DNA from: Blastococcus sp. TF02A-35
GTDB lineage: Bacteria; Actinomycetota; Actinomycetes; Mycobacteriales; Geodermatophilaceae
Direction: 5' to 3'
DNA length: 46,718 nucleotides
Assembly: GCF_004571075.1 (NCBI RefSeq)
Contig: NZ_SPQP01000031.1
Span: forward strand, 1 to 46,718
Of this stretch, positions 28,338 through 36,341 are shown one piece after another. Position numbers and translations under genes: made by a program. The notes beneath the pieces are model-generated. The model was not told the origin of the DNA. It made no database searches and saw only the letters and a list, made by a program, of their open reading frames with translations. Positions within the stretch are counted from its first letter, which is position 1; each line of letters starts with the position of its first letter.

Positions 28338-28990
28338 CCGGCCGGGTCGAAGCGGTCTGCGTCTCCGGCACGGACCTCCCCGCGGTGGCCGGCCGCAAGC
28401 CCGTCCGCACCGGCATCGACAAGCGGCTGGTCGAGGGGCGGGTCGCCGTCGGCGAGCACGGCCTGGACGGCGACGTCCAGGTCAACCGGAAGTACCACGG
28501 CGGCGACGGCCAGCAGGTCTACGCCTACGCCCAGGAGGACGCCGACTGGTGGGCCGCGGAGCTCGGCCGCGAGCTGCCGCCCGGCCGGTTCGGCGAGAAC
28601 CTGCGGACGACGGGCGTGGACCTGACGCACGCCGTCCTCGGCGAGCGCTGGCGGGTCGGGACGGCGCTGCTGGAGGTCACCGCCCCGCGGATCCCGTGCG
28701 CCAACTTCGCCCGCTTCTGGGACGTGCCGCAGCTGGTGAAGCGGTTCACCGCCCACGGCGCTCCCGGCGCCTACCTGCGCGTGCTGGAGACCGGCGAGCT
28801 CGGTGCCGGCGACCTGGTCGAGCTGGTCCACCGGCCCGACCACGGCGTGACGGTCGACCTCGTCTTCCGGGCGTGGACGACGCAGAAGTACCGGGCCGCC
28901 GAGCTGGCGCCCGCGCTGGACGTGCTCCCCGAGCGCAACCGGGCCAAGGCCGCCGAGCGGATCGCCGCGCGCACCGTTCCTGCGGGCTGA
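28334..28990 (+). CDS. MOSC domain protein (YiiM-like)
   Basis: 218 residues. The MOSC beta-barrel carries [29 protein letters not shown] with the conserved Cys for the sulfur/molybdenum cofactor, and the C-terminal helical part of YiiM proteins. YiiM-type MOSC proteins reduce N-hydroxylated compounds with molybdenum cofactor. GTG overlaps the lepA stop; the pairing may be for transcription only. Confidence 0.9.
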   Translation: MTGRVEAVCVSGTDLPAVAGRKPVRTGIDKRLVEGRVAVGEHGLDGDVQVNRKYHGGDGQQVYAYAQEDADWWAAELGRELPPGRFGENLRTTGVDLTHAVLGERWRVGTALLEVTAPRIPCANFARFWDVPQLVKRFTAHGAPGAYLRVLETGELGAGDLVELVHRPDHGVTVDLVFRAWTTQKYRAAELAPALDVLPERNRAKAAERIAARTVPAG

Positions 28991-29057
28991 GGTCCGGTCG
29001 CGCTACTGTCCGCCGCGGTACGCCGCGGGCCCGTCCCCGGCTGACGGGGAGGTCTCC

Positions 29058-29762
29058 ATGTCGCTGCGCCGCCGGGCTGTCCCGCTGCTCGCCCTCGCGC
29101 TGCTCGCCGGGCCGGCGCTGGCCGGCTGCGGCAGCGACGAGCCCGAGGAGTCGGCCACCGAGCTGCTCTCCCGGGCCAAGGAGCACCTCGACGGCGCCGA
29201 GAGCGCGCACTTCGTCCTCACCAGCGAGGGGGCGCCGAGCACCGGGACGGCGCTGGTCGGCGGCGAGGGCGACATCGCCCGCCCCGCGTCGTTCGAGGGG
29301 ACGCTCAAGGTGGTGGCCCTCGGCTCGACGGTCGACCTGGACGTGGTCTCCGTCGACGGCACCGTCTACGCGCAGCTGCCCTTCGCCCCCACCTTCAGCG
29401 TCATCGACCCGGCCCAGTTCGGCATCGGCGACCCGGGCGCGCTGATCGACCCCGGGACCGGCATCTCCCAGCTGTTCACCGAGGCGCGGTCCGCGGAGCT
29501 GGGGGAGGAGCGCCGGGTCGGCGGGGAGGTGGTCCGCGAGGTCACCGCGGTGCTGCCGGGCGACCTCGTGGAGCAGCTGCTCACCAGCCAGGACCCGTCG
29601 CAGGAGGTGCAGGCCACCTTCTCCATCGCCACCGGGAGCGGTGAGCTGCGCCGGGCGGCGCTGACCGGCCCGTTCTTCGCCGCCGACGAGGACGGCACCT
29701 ACACGCTCGAGCTCAGCGACTTCGGGGCCGATGTCGAGATCACCGCACCGACCACCGGCTGA
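29058..29762 (+). CDS. lprG: LppX/LprG-family lipoprotein
   Basis: 234 residues. Signal peptide MSLRRRAVPLLALALLAGPA followed by lipobox LAGC. The mature part has the LppX_LprAFG pattern (ESATELLSRAKEHLDGAESA, VDGTVYAQLPFAPTFSVIDP). LprG carries triacylglycerides and glycolipids to the outer envelope in mycobacteria. Its partner there is the MFS exporter P55 (Rv1410c), and an MFS gene overlaps this one by 32 bases, so LprG is the best match. AGG-rich site before ATG 29058. Confidence 0.88.
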   Translation: MSLRRRAVPLLALALLAGPALAGCGSDEPEESATELLSRAKEHLDGAESAHFVLTSEGAPSTGTALVGGEGDIARPASFEGTLKVVALGSTVDLDVVSVDGTVYAQLPFAPTFSVIDPAQFGIGDPGALIDPGTGISQLFTEARSAELGEERRVGGEVVREVTAVLPGDLVEQLLTSQDPSQEVQATFSIATGSGELRRAALTGPFFAADEDGTYTLELSDFGADVEITAPTTG

Positions 29763-31488
29763 CACGCCGGTCGCGGGAGGCGCCCGCGTCCCGGGCCTGC
29801 CGGCGGTCGTCCTCGCCACCCTCGCGGTCCTGGTCACCGCGGCCGACACCTACGTCGTCGTCCTGGCGCTGCCCGACATCCTCACCGGCGTCGGCGTCGG
29901 CCTGGACGACCTGCAGCGGGCGACCCCCATCGTCGGCGGCTTCCTGCTCGGCTACACCGCGACCCTGCCGCTGCTGGGGCGGCTGGCCGACCTGCGCGGC
30001 CGCACCCCGGTGCTGGTCGGCTGCCTGCTGCTGTTCGCCCTCGGCTCGCTGCTGACCGCCTCCGCGGACTCCCTCGGGCCCGCCGTGGCCGGCCGGGCGC
30101 TGCAGGGGATCGGTGCGGGCGGGCTGGTGCCGGCGACCCTGGCGCTCGTGGCCGACCGGTGGCCACCGGAGCGGCGATCGGTCCCGCTCGGCGTGGTCGG
30201 CGCCGTGCAGGAGGCCGGGGCCGTGCTCGGGCCGCTCGCGGGCGCCGCCGTCCTCGCCGTCGCGGACTGGCGGGCGATCTTCTGGCTGAACCTGCTCCTG
30301 GGCCTCGGGCTGGCGGCGGGGGTGGCGGTGGCCGGCCGGCTGCGGCGCCCGGACGTCGTGGGGTTGCTGCTCGCCGGCCTCGCGTTCCTCGCGCTCGGCC
30401 TGCAGCTGGCGGCGCCGCCTTCGCTGGTCGAGGACGTCGAGCTGGGCCTGCTCTACGTGCCGTTGGCCGGGGCGTCCGCGTGGAGCACGCCGCTGGCGCT
30501 GGCCGCGCTGGTGGCCGCCGTCGGGCTGGCCGCGCGCAGCCTGCTGCACCCGGCCGGGGCGGTGCTGCCGCTGCGGGGTCTGGCCGCGCTGGCCCGTGAG
30601 GTCGACGTCCTCGGGTCGGCGCTCGCCGTCGTGGCGCTGGGCGCCCTGGTGTGGGCGTTCGCGGCCGCCGATCCCGAGCGGCAGGTGGTCGCGCACGGCT
30701 GGGTGCTGCTGCCGCTGTCCGCGGTGGCCGCGCTGCTGTTCGTCCTGCACGAGCGCCGGGCGGCTGCCCCGGTCCTGCCGCTGGACGCGCTGCGCCCGGT
30801 GGGTGCATGGGGGGCGCTGGTGGTGAACCTCCTCGTGGGGGTCGCCCTGGTGGCGGCACTGGTCGACGTCCCGCTCTTCGCCCGTGCCACGACGACGCCC
30901 GGCGACCAGCTGGGTGCCGCGCTGGTGCTGCTGCGGCTGCTGGTCGCCGTCCCGGCCGGCGCCGTCGCCGGCGGCTGGCTGTGCCGGGTGGTCGCCCCGC
31001 GGCTGGTCGCGGCGGGCGGCATGGCGCTGGCCGCCGTCGCCTTCCTCGCGATGACGCGGTGGGACGAGTCGGCCCTGGACGGCGCCGGCTCATGGGTGGT
31101 CCTGCTGGCTGCCGGCCTGGGCTTCGGGCTGGCGATCGCCCCGGTGAACGCCGTGCTGCTCGCCGTCACCCGACCCGAGGTGCACGGCAGCGCCGGAGCC
31201 CTCGCCGTGGTCGCCCGCACCATCGGCATGCTGGTCGGGCTCTCGCTGCTCACGGCCGTCGCGCTGCGCCGCTTCACCGCCGAGGTGGCGGCCATCGGCA
31301 CCCCGTTCGAGCTCTGCCCGTCGACGCCCGCGGACTGCGCCGCCTACGACGCCGCGACCGGGGCGGCGCTGCTGACCCAGCTGCACACGGTCTTCGCCGG
31401 TGCGGGCATCGCGGCAGCGCTGGCCGGCGTCGCCGCGCTGGTGCTGCTCAGGAGTTCAGGACCAGCCCGAGGTCCTGCCGCAGGTTGA
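29731..31488 (+). CDS. MFS exporter, P55-like partner of LprG
   Basis: 585 residues, 14-helix drug:H+ antiporter 2 type. Motif A LLGRLADLRGRTPVL, motif C region VGAVQEAGAVLGPLAGAAVL. Predicted lipid (triacylglyceride) exporter with LprG; alternative is general drug efflux. ATG 29731 lies inside lprG; no better later start precedes the first helix. The C-terminal 14 codons run antisense to the end of the Clp-N gene (41-base convergent overlap). Confidence 0.87.
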   Translation: MSRSPHRPPADTPVAGGARVPGLPAVVLATLAVLVTAADTYVVVLALPDILTGVGVGLDDLQRATPIVGGFLLGYTATLPLLGRLADLRGRTPVLVGCLLLFALGSLLTASADSLGPAVAGRALQGIGAGGLVPATLALVADRWPPERRSVPLGVVGAVQEAGAVLGPLAGAAVLAVADWRAIFWLNLLLGLGLAAGVAVAGRLRRPDVVGLLLAGLAFLALGLQLAAPPSLVEDVELGLLYVPLAGASAWSTPLALAALVAAVGLAARSLLHPAGAVLPLRGLAALAREVDVLGSALAVVALGALVWAFAAADPERQVVAHGWVLLPLSAVAALLFVLHERRAAAPVLPLDALRPVGAWGALVVNLLVGVALVAALVDVPLFARATTTPGDQLGAALVLLRLLVAVPAGAVAGGWLCRVVAPRLVAAGGMALAAVAFLAMTRWDESALDGAGSWVVLLAAGLGFGLAIAPVNAVLLAVTRPEVHGSAGALAVVARTIGMLVGLSLLTAVALRRFTAEVAAIGTPFELCPSTPADCAAYDAATGAALLTQLHTVFAGAGIAAALAGVAALVLLRSSGPARGPAAG

Positions 31489-31984
31489 CCGGGTCGACGC
31501 CGCGGTCGTGCAGCACCTTCATCGCCAGCCCCTCGCCCTCGCGGAGGAGGCCGAGCGCGATGTGGCCGTCGGTGATGCTCCGCGACCTCATCGCGATCGC
31601 CTCGCGCAACGACAGCTCCAGGACCTTCTTCGCCCGCGGGGTGAGGGGGAGGTGCCCGTTGCGCGCCGCCTTCTGCTTCGGGTCGTCGAGCGCGCCCGGC
31701 CCGAAGGCGGCCTCCACGGTGCTGCGGACGGCGTCCAGGTCGATGCCCACGCTGGTCAGGGCGTCGGCGTCCAGGTCGGCGCTGCCGGTGAACCGGACGA
31801 CGTCAGCCGCGACCTCCTCGGGCGTGAGGCCGTGACGGATGAGCACCGCGGCTGACGGCGTCTGCTGCCGGAGCAGCGCGAGGAGCAGGTGCTCGGTGCC
31901 GATCGTGGGGGAGTGCAGGACCCGCGCCTCGTGCTGAGCACCGACGACGACCTCGCGGGCCTCGCGGGTGAAGCGTTCGAACAT
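31448..31984 (-). CDS. Clp N-terminal domain protein
   Basis: 178 residues, two Clp_N repeats: MFERFTREAREVVVGAQHEA with GTEHLLLALLRQ, and LTPRAKKVLELSLREA with ITDGHIALGLLREGEG. Equivalent to the substrate/adaptor-binding N-domain of ClpC without any AAA+ part. Probably binds adaptors or arginine-tagged proteins, perhaps competing with ClpC. Follows a small HTH gene by one base; AAGGA lies upstream. Confidence 0.9.
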   Translation of the reverse strand: MFERFTREAREVVVGAQHEARVLHSPTIGTEHLLLALLRQQTPSAAVLIRHGLTPEEVAADVVRFTGSADLDADALTSVGIDLDAVRSTVEAAFGPGALDDPKQKAARNGHLPLTPRAKKVLELSLREAIAMRSRSITDGHIALGLLREGEGLAMKVLHDRGVDPVNLRQDLGLVLNS

Positions 31985-31985
31985 G

Positions 31986-32219
31986 TCAGTCCTTCCGTCG
32001 GAGCGGACCTCGTCCGCCGGCGTACTTCTTGTGCACCGCCTGCCGGGTGACGCCGAGGAGCTGCGCGATCTGCTCCCACGTCCAGCCCTGGTCGCGGGCG
32101 TTCTGCACCTGGAGGACCTCCAGGCGCTCGACGAGGACCCGCAGCGACCGGACCGCCCTGAGGCCCACGGACGGGTCCTTGCTGCCGGCGGCGGTGGCCA
32201 CCTCTGCTGTGTCGGCCAT
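31986..32219 (-). CDS. small helix-turn-helix protein
   Basis: 77 residues with a C-terminal HTH (GWTWEQIAQLLGVTRQAVHK). It usually accompanies standalone Clp-N proteins in actinobacteria and probably autoregulates the pair. ATG 32219 chosen because TAGGTT (32227-32232) is seven bases upstream; a TTG three codons earlier is the alternative. Confidence 0.85.
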   Translation of the reverse strand: MADTAEVATAAGSKDPSVGLRAVRSLRVLVERLEVLQVQNARDQGWTWEQIAQLLGVTRQAVHKKYAGGRGPLRRKD

Positions 32220-32225
32220 GGCTGT

Positions 32226-32268
32226 CAACCTAGGTTGCGTCGCCCGACGTTGTCAACTGGCTTTGACA
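32226..32268. promoter_or_regulatory. HTH-gene promoter with two palindromes
   Basis: Minus-strand promoter TTGACA (32251-32256), 18-base spacer, TAGGTT (32227-32232). The -10 lies in the perfect 12-base palindrome CAACCTAGGTTG (32226-32237). The -35 is one arm of TGTCAA-N6-TTGACA (32251-32268). Both are good operator candidates for the HTH protein; the second could also affect the riboswitch transcript on the plus strand. Confidence 0.6.
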
Positions 32269-32291
32269 GAGCGGTCCGGGCTACGGTCGGG

Positions 32292-32354
32292 GGGAGCCGC
32301 CACCACGGCTCCCGGACGAGCGGTGCCGTACCCGGTGTGCGACAAGACGGCGCC
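32292..32354 (+). ncRNA. guanidine-III riboswitch (ykkC-III) for the SMR gene
   Basis: Aptamer at 32312-32354: CCGGACGAG, GGTGCCGT, CCCGG, GACAAGACGGCGCC in the order and spacing of the guanidine-III class. P1: CCGG 32312-32315 with CCGG 32332-32335. Pseudoknot: GGTGCCGT 32322-32329 with ACGGCGCC 32347-32354 (eight pairs, one G-U). The ACAAGACGG strand that binds guanidinium is intact. A hairpin just before it (arms 32292-32299 and 32306-32313, perfect eight pairs) shares two bases with P1 and may compete. The Shine-Dalgarno AGAGGGG (32355-32361) touches the pseudoknot, so control is probably at translation. Confidence 0.93.
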
Positions 32355-32367
32355 AGAGGGGTTCGTC

Positions 32368-32682
32368 ATGTCGTGGCTGGTGCTGGTGGTCTCGGGTGTC
32401 CTGGAGGCGGTCTGGGCCACGGCCCTGGACCGCTCCGAGGGCTTCAGCCGGCTGTGGCCGTCGGTGGTCTTCGCGGTCGCCCTCGTCGGGAGCATGGGCG
32501 GGCTGGCCTACGCGATGCGCGAGCTGCCGCTGGGCACCTCGTACGCCGTCTGGGTGGGCATCGGCGCGGTGCTCACCGTCGTCTACGCCATGCTCACCGG
32601 CGCCGAGTCGGTGTCGGTGGTGAAGCTGCTGCTGCTCGCGGGGATCGTCGGCTGCGTCGTCGGCCTGAAGGTCCTGCACTGA
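32368..32682 (+). CDS. gdx: SMR transporter, guanidinium exporter type (Gdx/SugE)
   Basis: 104 residues, four helices. The essential Glu is in VVSGVLEAVWATAL (residue about 12), and LGTSYAVWVGIGAVLTVVYA matches the Gdx/SugE subtype rather than EmrE. Acts as a dual-topology dimer exchanging guanidinium for protons. The guanidine-III riboswitch directly upstream gives strong support for this substrate. No guanidine carboxylase is nearby, so export alone would handle the toxin. Confidence 0.93.
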   Translation: MSWLVLVVSGVLEAVWATALDRSEGFSRLWPSVVFAVALVGSMGGLAYAMRELPLGTSYAVWVGIGAVLTVVYAMLTGAESVSVVKLLLLAGIVGCVVGLKVLH

Positions 32683-32700
32683 CGCAGCTGCGCGGCGGCC

Positions 32701-33666
32701 TCAGAGGGTGAAGACGATCTTCCCGTTGGTGCGGCCCTCGAGCATGCGGGCGAAGCCCTCGCGGGCCTGGGCCAGCGGCAGCTCGACGTCGATCGTCGGG
32801 CGGATCCCGGTGACGGCGCACATCTGGATGAGCGCCTCCAGCTCGGCCTTGGTGCCCATCGTGGAGCCGACCACCGAGAGCTGGGTGAAGAAGACCCGGT
32901 TGAGCTCGGCGCCGGGGTTGAAGCCGGTGGTGGCGCCGGAGGTGACGAGCACGCCGCCGGGCTTGAGCGACTTGATGCTGTGGCTCCAGGTCGCCTCGCC
33001 CACGGTCTCCATGACGCCGTCGACCCGCTCCGGCAGCCGGGCACCGGACTCGAAGGCCTGCTCGGCACCGAGCGCGAGCGCGGCGGCGCGCTTCTCCTCG
33101 CTGCGGCCGGTGACCCAGATCCGGTAGCCGGCCGCGCGGCCCAGCACGATCAGCGCGGTGGCGACGCCGCCGCTGGCACCCTGCACGAGCACCGTCTGCC
33201 CGGGGCGCAGGCCGGACTTCACGAAGAGCATCCGGTAGGCGGTGAGCCAGGCGGTCGGCAGGCAGGCGGCCTCGGCGAACGACAGCTCCGAGGGCTTGGG
33301 GAGCAGGTTGCGGCGCGGCACGGCGACCTTCTCCGCCATCGAGCCCTGGTGCACCTCCGAGAGCAGCGACCGCTTCGGGTCCAGCGTCTCGTCACCCATC
33401 CAGTCGGGGGTGGAGATGACGCCGTGGACGACGACCTCGTTGCCGTCCTCGTCGATGCCGGCGGCGTCGGTGCCGAGGATCATCGGCATCCGCTCGGCCG
33501 GCAGGCCGATGCCCTGCAGGCTGAACAGGTCGTGGTGGTTGAGCGAGACCGCCTTCACCTGGATCGTCGTCCAGCCCTCGGGCGCCTCCGGTTCGGGGCG
33601 CTCGCCGACCTCCAGCACGGAGAGCGGGTCCTTCGGGGCGGGGGTGGAGACGAAGGCAGCCAGCAT
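32701..33666 (-). CDS. MDR-family zinc-less alcohol dehydrogenase/quinone reductase
   Basis: 321 residues. GroES-like start (LAAFVSTPAPKDPLSVLEVG), GTDAAGIDEDGNEV, then a Rossmann domain with VLVQGASGGVATALIVLGRA. The catalytic and structural zinc Cys are absent, so a quinone-oxidoreductase-like or enoyl-reductase role is likelier than a zinc dehydrogenase. ATG 33666 has TAGGTT (33674-33679) seven bases upstream. Follows the TetR gene by ten bases. Confidence 0.88.
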   Translation of the reverse strand: MLAAFVSTPAPKDPLSVLEVGERPEPEAPEGWTTIQVKAVSLNHHDLFSLQGIGLPAERMPMILGTDAAGIDEDGNEVVVHGVISTPDWMGDETLDPKRSLLSEVHQGSMAEKVAVPRRNLLPKPSELSFAEAACLPTAWLTAYRMLFVKSGLRPGQTVLVQGASGGVATALIVLGRAAGYRIWVTGRSEEKRAAALALGAEQAFESGARLPERVDGVMETVGEATWSHSIKSLKPGGVLVTSGATTGFNPGAELNRVFFTQLSVVGSTMGTKAELEALIQMCAVTGIRPTIDVELPLAQAREGFARMLEGRTNGKIVFTL

Positions 33667-33676
33667 GATCGCGAAC

Positions 33677-34234
33677 CTAACCGACGAGGCTCGCGGCTGC
33701 CTCACGTGCCGTCCGCAGCGCCCCCGGGTCGCTCCCGACGGTGGACGCCACGAGCGCGCCCTCGTAGAGCAGGTGGACCGTCGCGCCCACCTCGCGCGGC
33801 CGCTCGGCGCCGGCCTCGGTGGCCAGCTCGGTGAAGCGCCTGCGCATCCAGTCCCTCTCGGCGCGGATGACGGCCAGGGCCGGGTGCGAGGTGCCACCGA
33901 CCTCCGCGTAGGCGTTCACGAACGCGCAGCCCCTGGTCTGGCCGTCCTGCCACCGGTGGAGGGCGTCGAAGACGGCCAGCAGCCGGTCGCGGCCGGCCTC
34001 GTGGCGGGCGACCTCCTCCTCGAGGAACTCCTGCCAGCGCCTCGCCCGGCGCTCGAGGTAGAGGGTGACCAGGGCGTCCTTGGAGCCGAACCGGTCGTAG
34101 AGGGTCTTCTTCGTCGTGCCCGCGGCCTCGGCGATCGCGTCCACGCCGACCGCCCGGATGCCGTGCGCGTAGAACAGCGCCGACGCCGCGGCGAGCAGGC
34201 GCTCGGCCGCGGGGGTGAGGGTCTGCTCGGTCAC
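33677..34234 (-). CDS. TetR-family repressor
   Basis: 185 residues. N-terminal HTH (ALFYAHGIRAVGVDAIAEAA, TTKKTLYDRFGSKDALV) and a C-terminal ligand domain of the TetR_C_16/LmrA-like type. GTG 34234 has GAGGAGG just upstream. Stop is TAG, shared with the -10 of the next gene. Divergent from an EamA exporter and probably controls it. Confidence 0.92.
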   Translation of the reverse strand: MTEQTLTPAAERLLAAASALFYAHGIRAVGVDAIAEAAGTTKKTLYDRFGSKDALVTLYLERRARRWQEFLEEEVARHEAGRDRLLAVFDALHRWQDGQTRGCAFVNAYAEVGGTSHPALAVIRAERDWMRRRFTELATEAGAERPREVGATVHLLYEGALVASTVGSDPGALRTAREAAASLVG

Positions 34235-34258
34235 GGTCCTCCTCGGGTGCACTGCGAG

Positions 34259-34281
34259 TATACCGACCGGTGTGGTTACCT
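34259..34281. promoter_or_regulatory. TetR operator candidate and eamA -10
   Basis: The intergenic sequence contains TATACCGACCGGTGTGGTTA with the ACCGACCGGT half-site common in TetR operators; its symmetry is imperfect. TTACCT (34276-34281) is seven bases before the EamA ATG and may be its -10. Confidence 0.4.
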
Positions 34282-34288
34282 CCGGTGG

Positions 34289-35197
34289 ATGACCGAGCGC
34301 AGGACCGATGCCGTGGCCGCAGCCGTCCTGGTCGTGTGCTGGTCCTCCGGCTTCGTGGGGGCCGAGCTGGCCACGGAGGACGCGCCGGTCAGCACCGTGC
34401 TGGCCTGGCGGACCGCGCTCGCCGCGGTGCTCCTCGGGGGCTGGGCGCTGGCCCGCGGCGAGCGCGTGGCGCGCCGGTCGCTCGTGCGGCAGGCCTGCCT
34501 CGGGCTCCTCGTCCAGGCCGTCTACCTCGGCGGGGTCTTCGCGGCTGCCGGCGCGGGCGTGTCCGCGGGGACCTCCGCCCTCGTCGCGGCGCTCCAGCCG
34601 CTGCTCGTGGCCTCGCTCGCCGGCCCGCTGCTGGGCGAGCGGACCGACCGGCGGCAGCGGGCCGGGCTGGCTCTCGGCGCGGCAGGGGTGGCCCTCGTGG
34701 TCGCCGGCGACCTCGGCGCGGGCGGCGCGGCGGCCGTGGCCTTCCTGCTCCCGGTCGTGGCCCTGCTCGGCCTGTCCGCCGGCACGGTGCTGGAGCGGAG
34801 GTGGGCGCCGTCGGAGTCGCTCGTGGTCTCGCTGGCGCTGCAGTCCGGCGTGGCCGCGCTGGTCTTCGGCGCGGTGGCGGGCACCCGGGGCGAGCTGGCC
34901 CCTCCGCCCGACACCACCTTCTGGACGGCGATGGTGTGGCTCGTGCTGCTGTCCACCGTCGGCGGCTACGGCAGCTACCTCGTCGTCGTCCGGCGGTCCG
35001 GTGCCACCACCGCCAGCACGCTGCTGTACCTGACGCCGCCCGCGACGGCGCTGTGGGCGTGGGCGATGTTCGGGCAGCTGCCCGGCCCGACCGCGCTGCC
35101 GGGCGTGCTCGTCTGCGCGGTCGGCATGGCCCTGGCGCTGCGCCGCGGGGCCGGGGCGCGAGCCGGACGTGCGCGGGTCACCGGGCACGCCCGGTGA
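34289..35197 (+). CDS. EamA/DMT-family exporter
   Basis: 302 residues, ten helices in two EamA repeats: first with VLVVCWSSGFVGAELA, second ending TLLYLTPPATALWAWAMFGQ. Metabolite or drug exporter, substrate unknown. Divergent from the TetR gene. Converges with the ABC ATPase gene (15-base gap). Confidence 0.9.
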   Translation: MTERRTDAVAAAVLVVCWSSGFVGAELATEDAPVSTVLAWRTALAAVLLGGWALARGERVARRSLVRQACLGLLVQAVYLGGVFAAAGAGVSAGTSALVAALQPLLVASLAGPLLGERTDRRQRAGLALGAAGVALVVAGDLGAGGAAAVAFLLPVVALLGLSAGTVLERRWAPSESLVVSLALQSGVAALVFGAVAGTRGELAPPPDTTFWTAMVWLVLLSTVGGYGSYLVVVRRSGATTASTLLYLTPPATALWAWAMFGQLPGPTALPGVLVCAVGMALALRRGAGARAGRARVTGHAR

Positions 35198-35212
35198 CCC
35201 GCGCCGCCGGTG

Positions 35213-36310
35213 TCAGCGCAAGGCGTCCCCGTCGCCGTCGAACAGCAGCGCCTCGTCGACGTGGACGCGCAGCGACAGCTCCGCGCCCTCCTCGACGGCG
35301 AGGCGCTTGTCCAGCCGGACGACCAGGTGGTCGCCGCGGTACTTGACCCCGTCCGACAGGCCGACCGGCTGCACCAGGGCGAAGATCTCCGCCCCGGTCC
35401 GCTCGACGCGGAGCACCCGCGCCACGAGCCTGCCGTCACCGGTGGGGCCGTCGCCGACGTCCACACCCTCCGGCCGGAGGCCCACGGTCACCGAGCCCAG
35501 CCCGGCCCCGGAGGGCGGCACCGGCACCTGCAGGGAGCCGGCCACCACCGCCCGCCCCTCGCGGACGGGCACCCCGTCGACCAGGTTGATCGAGGGCGAC
35601 CCGATGAACCCGGCGACGAAGGTGTTGACCGGCCGCTCGTACAGCTCGGTCGGCGTGCCGATCTGCTGCACCCGGCCGTCCCGCAGCACGACGACGCGGT
35701 CTCCCATCGTCATGGCCTCGGTCTGGTCGTGGGTGACGTAGACGGTGGTCGTGCCCAGCCGCTTCTGCAGGGCCGCGATCTCCGCCCGGGTGGACACCCG
35801 CAGCTTGGCGTCGAGGTTGGACAGCGGCTCGTCCATGCAGAAGACCTTGGGGTCGCGCACGATCGCCCGCCCCATCGCCACCCGCTGCCGCTGGCCGCCG
35901 GACATCCTGGCCGGCTTGCGGTCCAGGAGGTCCTCCAGCTGCAGGATGCGGGCCGCCTCGGCCACCCGCGCCCTGATCTCCGCCGCGCCGACCCCCAGGT
36001 TCCTCAGCGCGAAGGCCATGTTCTCGCCGGCCGTCATGCTGGGGTACAGCGCGTAGCTCTGGAACACCATCGCCACGTCCCGGTCCCGCGCGCGGCGCCC
36101 GGTGACGTCGACGCCGTCGATGAGCACCCGGCCGGAGCTCACCGGCTCCAGCCCGGCGAGCATCCGCAGGCTGGTGGACTTCCCGCAGCCGGAGGGCCCG
36201 ACGACGACCACGAACTCGCCGTCGCCGATCTCCAGGTCCAGGGAGTCCACCGCCGGGCGGTCGCTCTGCGGGAAGCTGCGGGTCGCCGCCTCGAAGGTCA
36301 CCGCCGCCAC
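35213..36310 (-). CDS. ugpC: ABC importer ATPase, UgpC/MsmK type
   Basis: 365 residues. Walker A VVGPSGCGKSTSLRMLAGLE, signature ARMSGGQRQRVAMGRAI, Walker B FCMDEPLSNLD, H-loop YVTHDQTEAMT, then the C-terminal TOBE/OB regulatory domain. CUT1-family ATPase. Last gene of permease-permease-binding protein-ATPase, 31 bases after the binding protein. Confidence 0.9.
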   Translation of the reverse strand: MAAVTFEAATRSFPQSDRPAVDSLDLEIGDGEFVVVVGPSGCGKSTSLRMLAGLEPVSSGRVLIDGVDVTGRRARDRDVAMVFQSYALYPSMTAGENMAFALRNLGVGAAEIRARVAEAARILQLEDLLDRKPARMSGGQRQRVAMGRAIVRDPKVFCMDEPLSNLDAKLRVSTRAEIAALQKRLGTTTVYVTHDQTEAMTMGDRVVVLRDGRVQQIGTPTELYERPVNTFVAGFIGSPSINLVDGVPVREGRAVVAGSLQVPVPPSGAGLGSVTVGLRPEGVDVGDGPTGDGRLVARVLRVERTGAEIFALVQPVGLSDGVKYRGDHLVVRLDKRLAVEEGAELSLRVHVDEALLFDGDGDALR

Positions 36311-36341
36311 GGTCGGGGGCCCTCCTCCCTCGGCGCCGGCG

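Noticed and set aside
32312-32354. Guanidine-I (ykkC) or other riboswitch class
   Set aside because: The short pseudoknot with CCGG/CCGG P1 and ACAAGACGG strand fits guanidine-III; the long two-hairpin ykkC architecture is absent.
33677-33679. TAG at the end of the TetR gene considered as a Sec codon
   Set aside because: The protein is already full length, sequence after TAG runs into the next gene without homology, and no Cys/Sec site is expected there.
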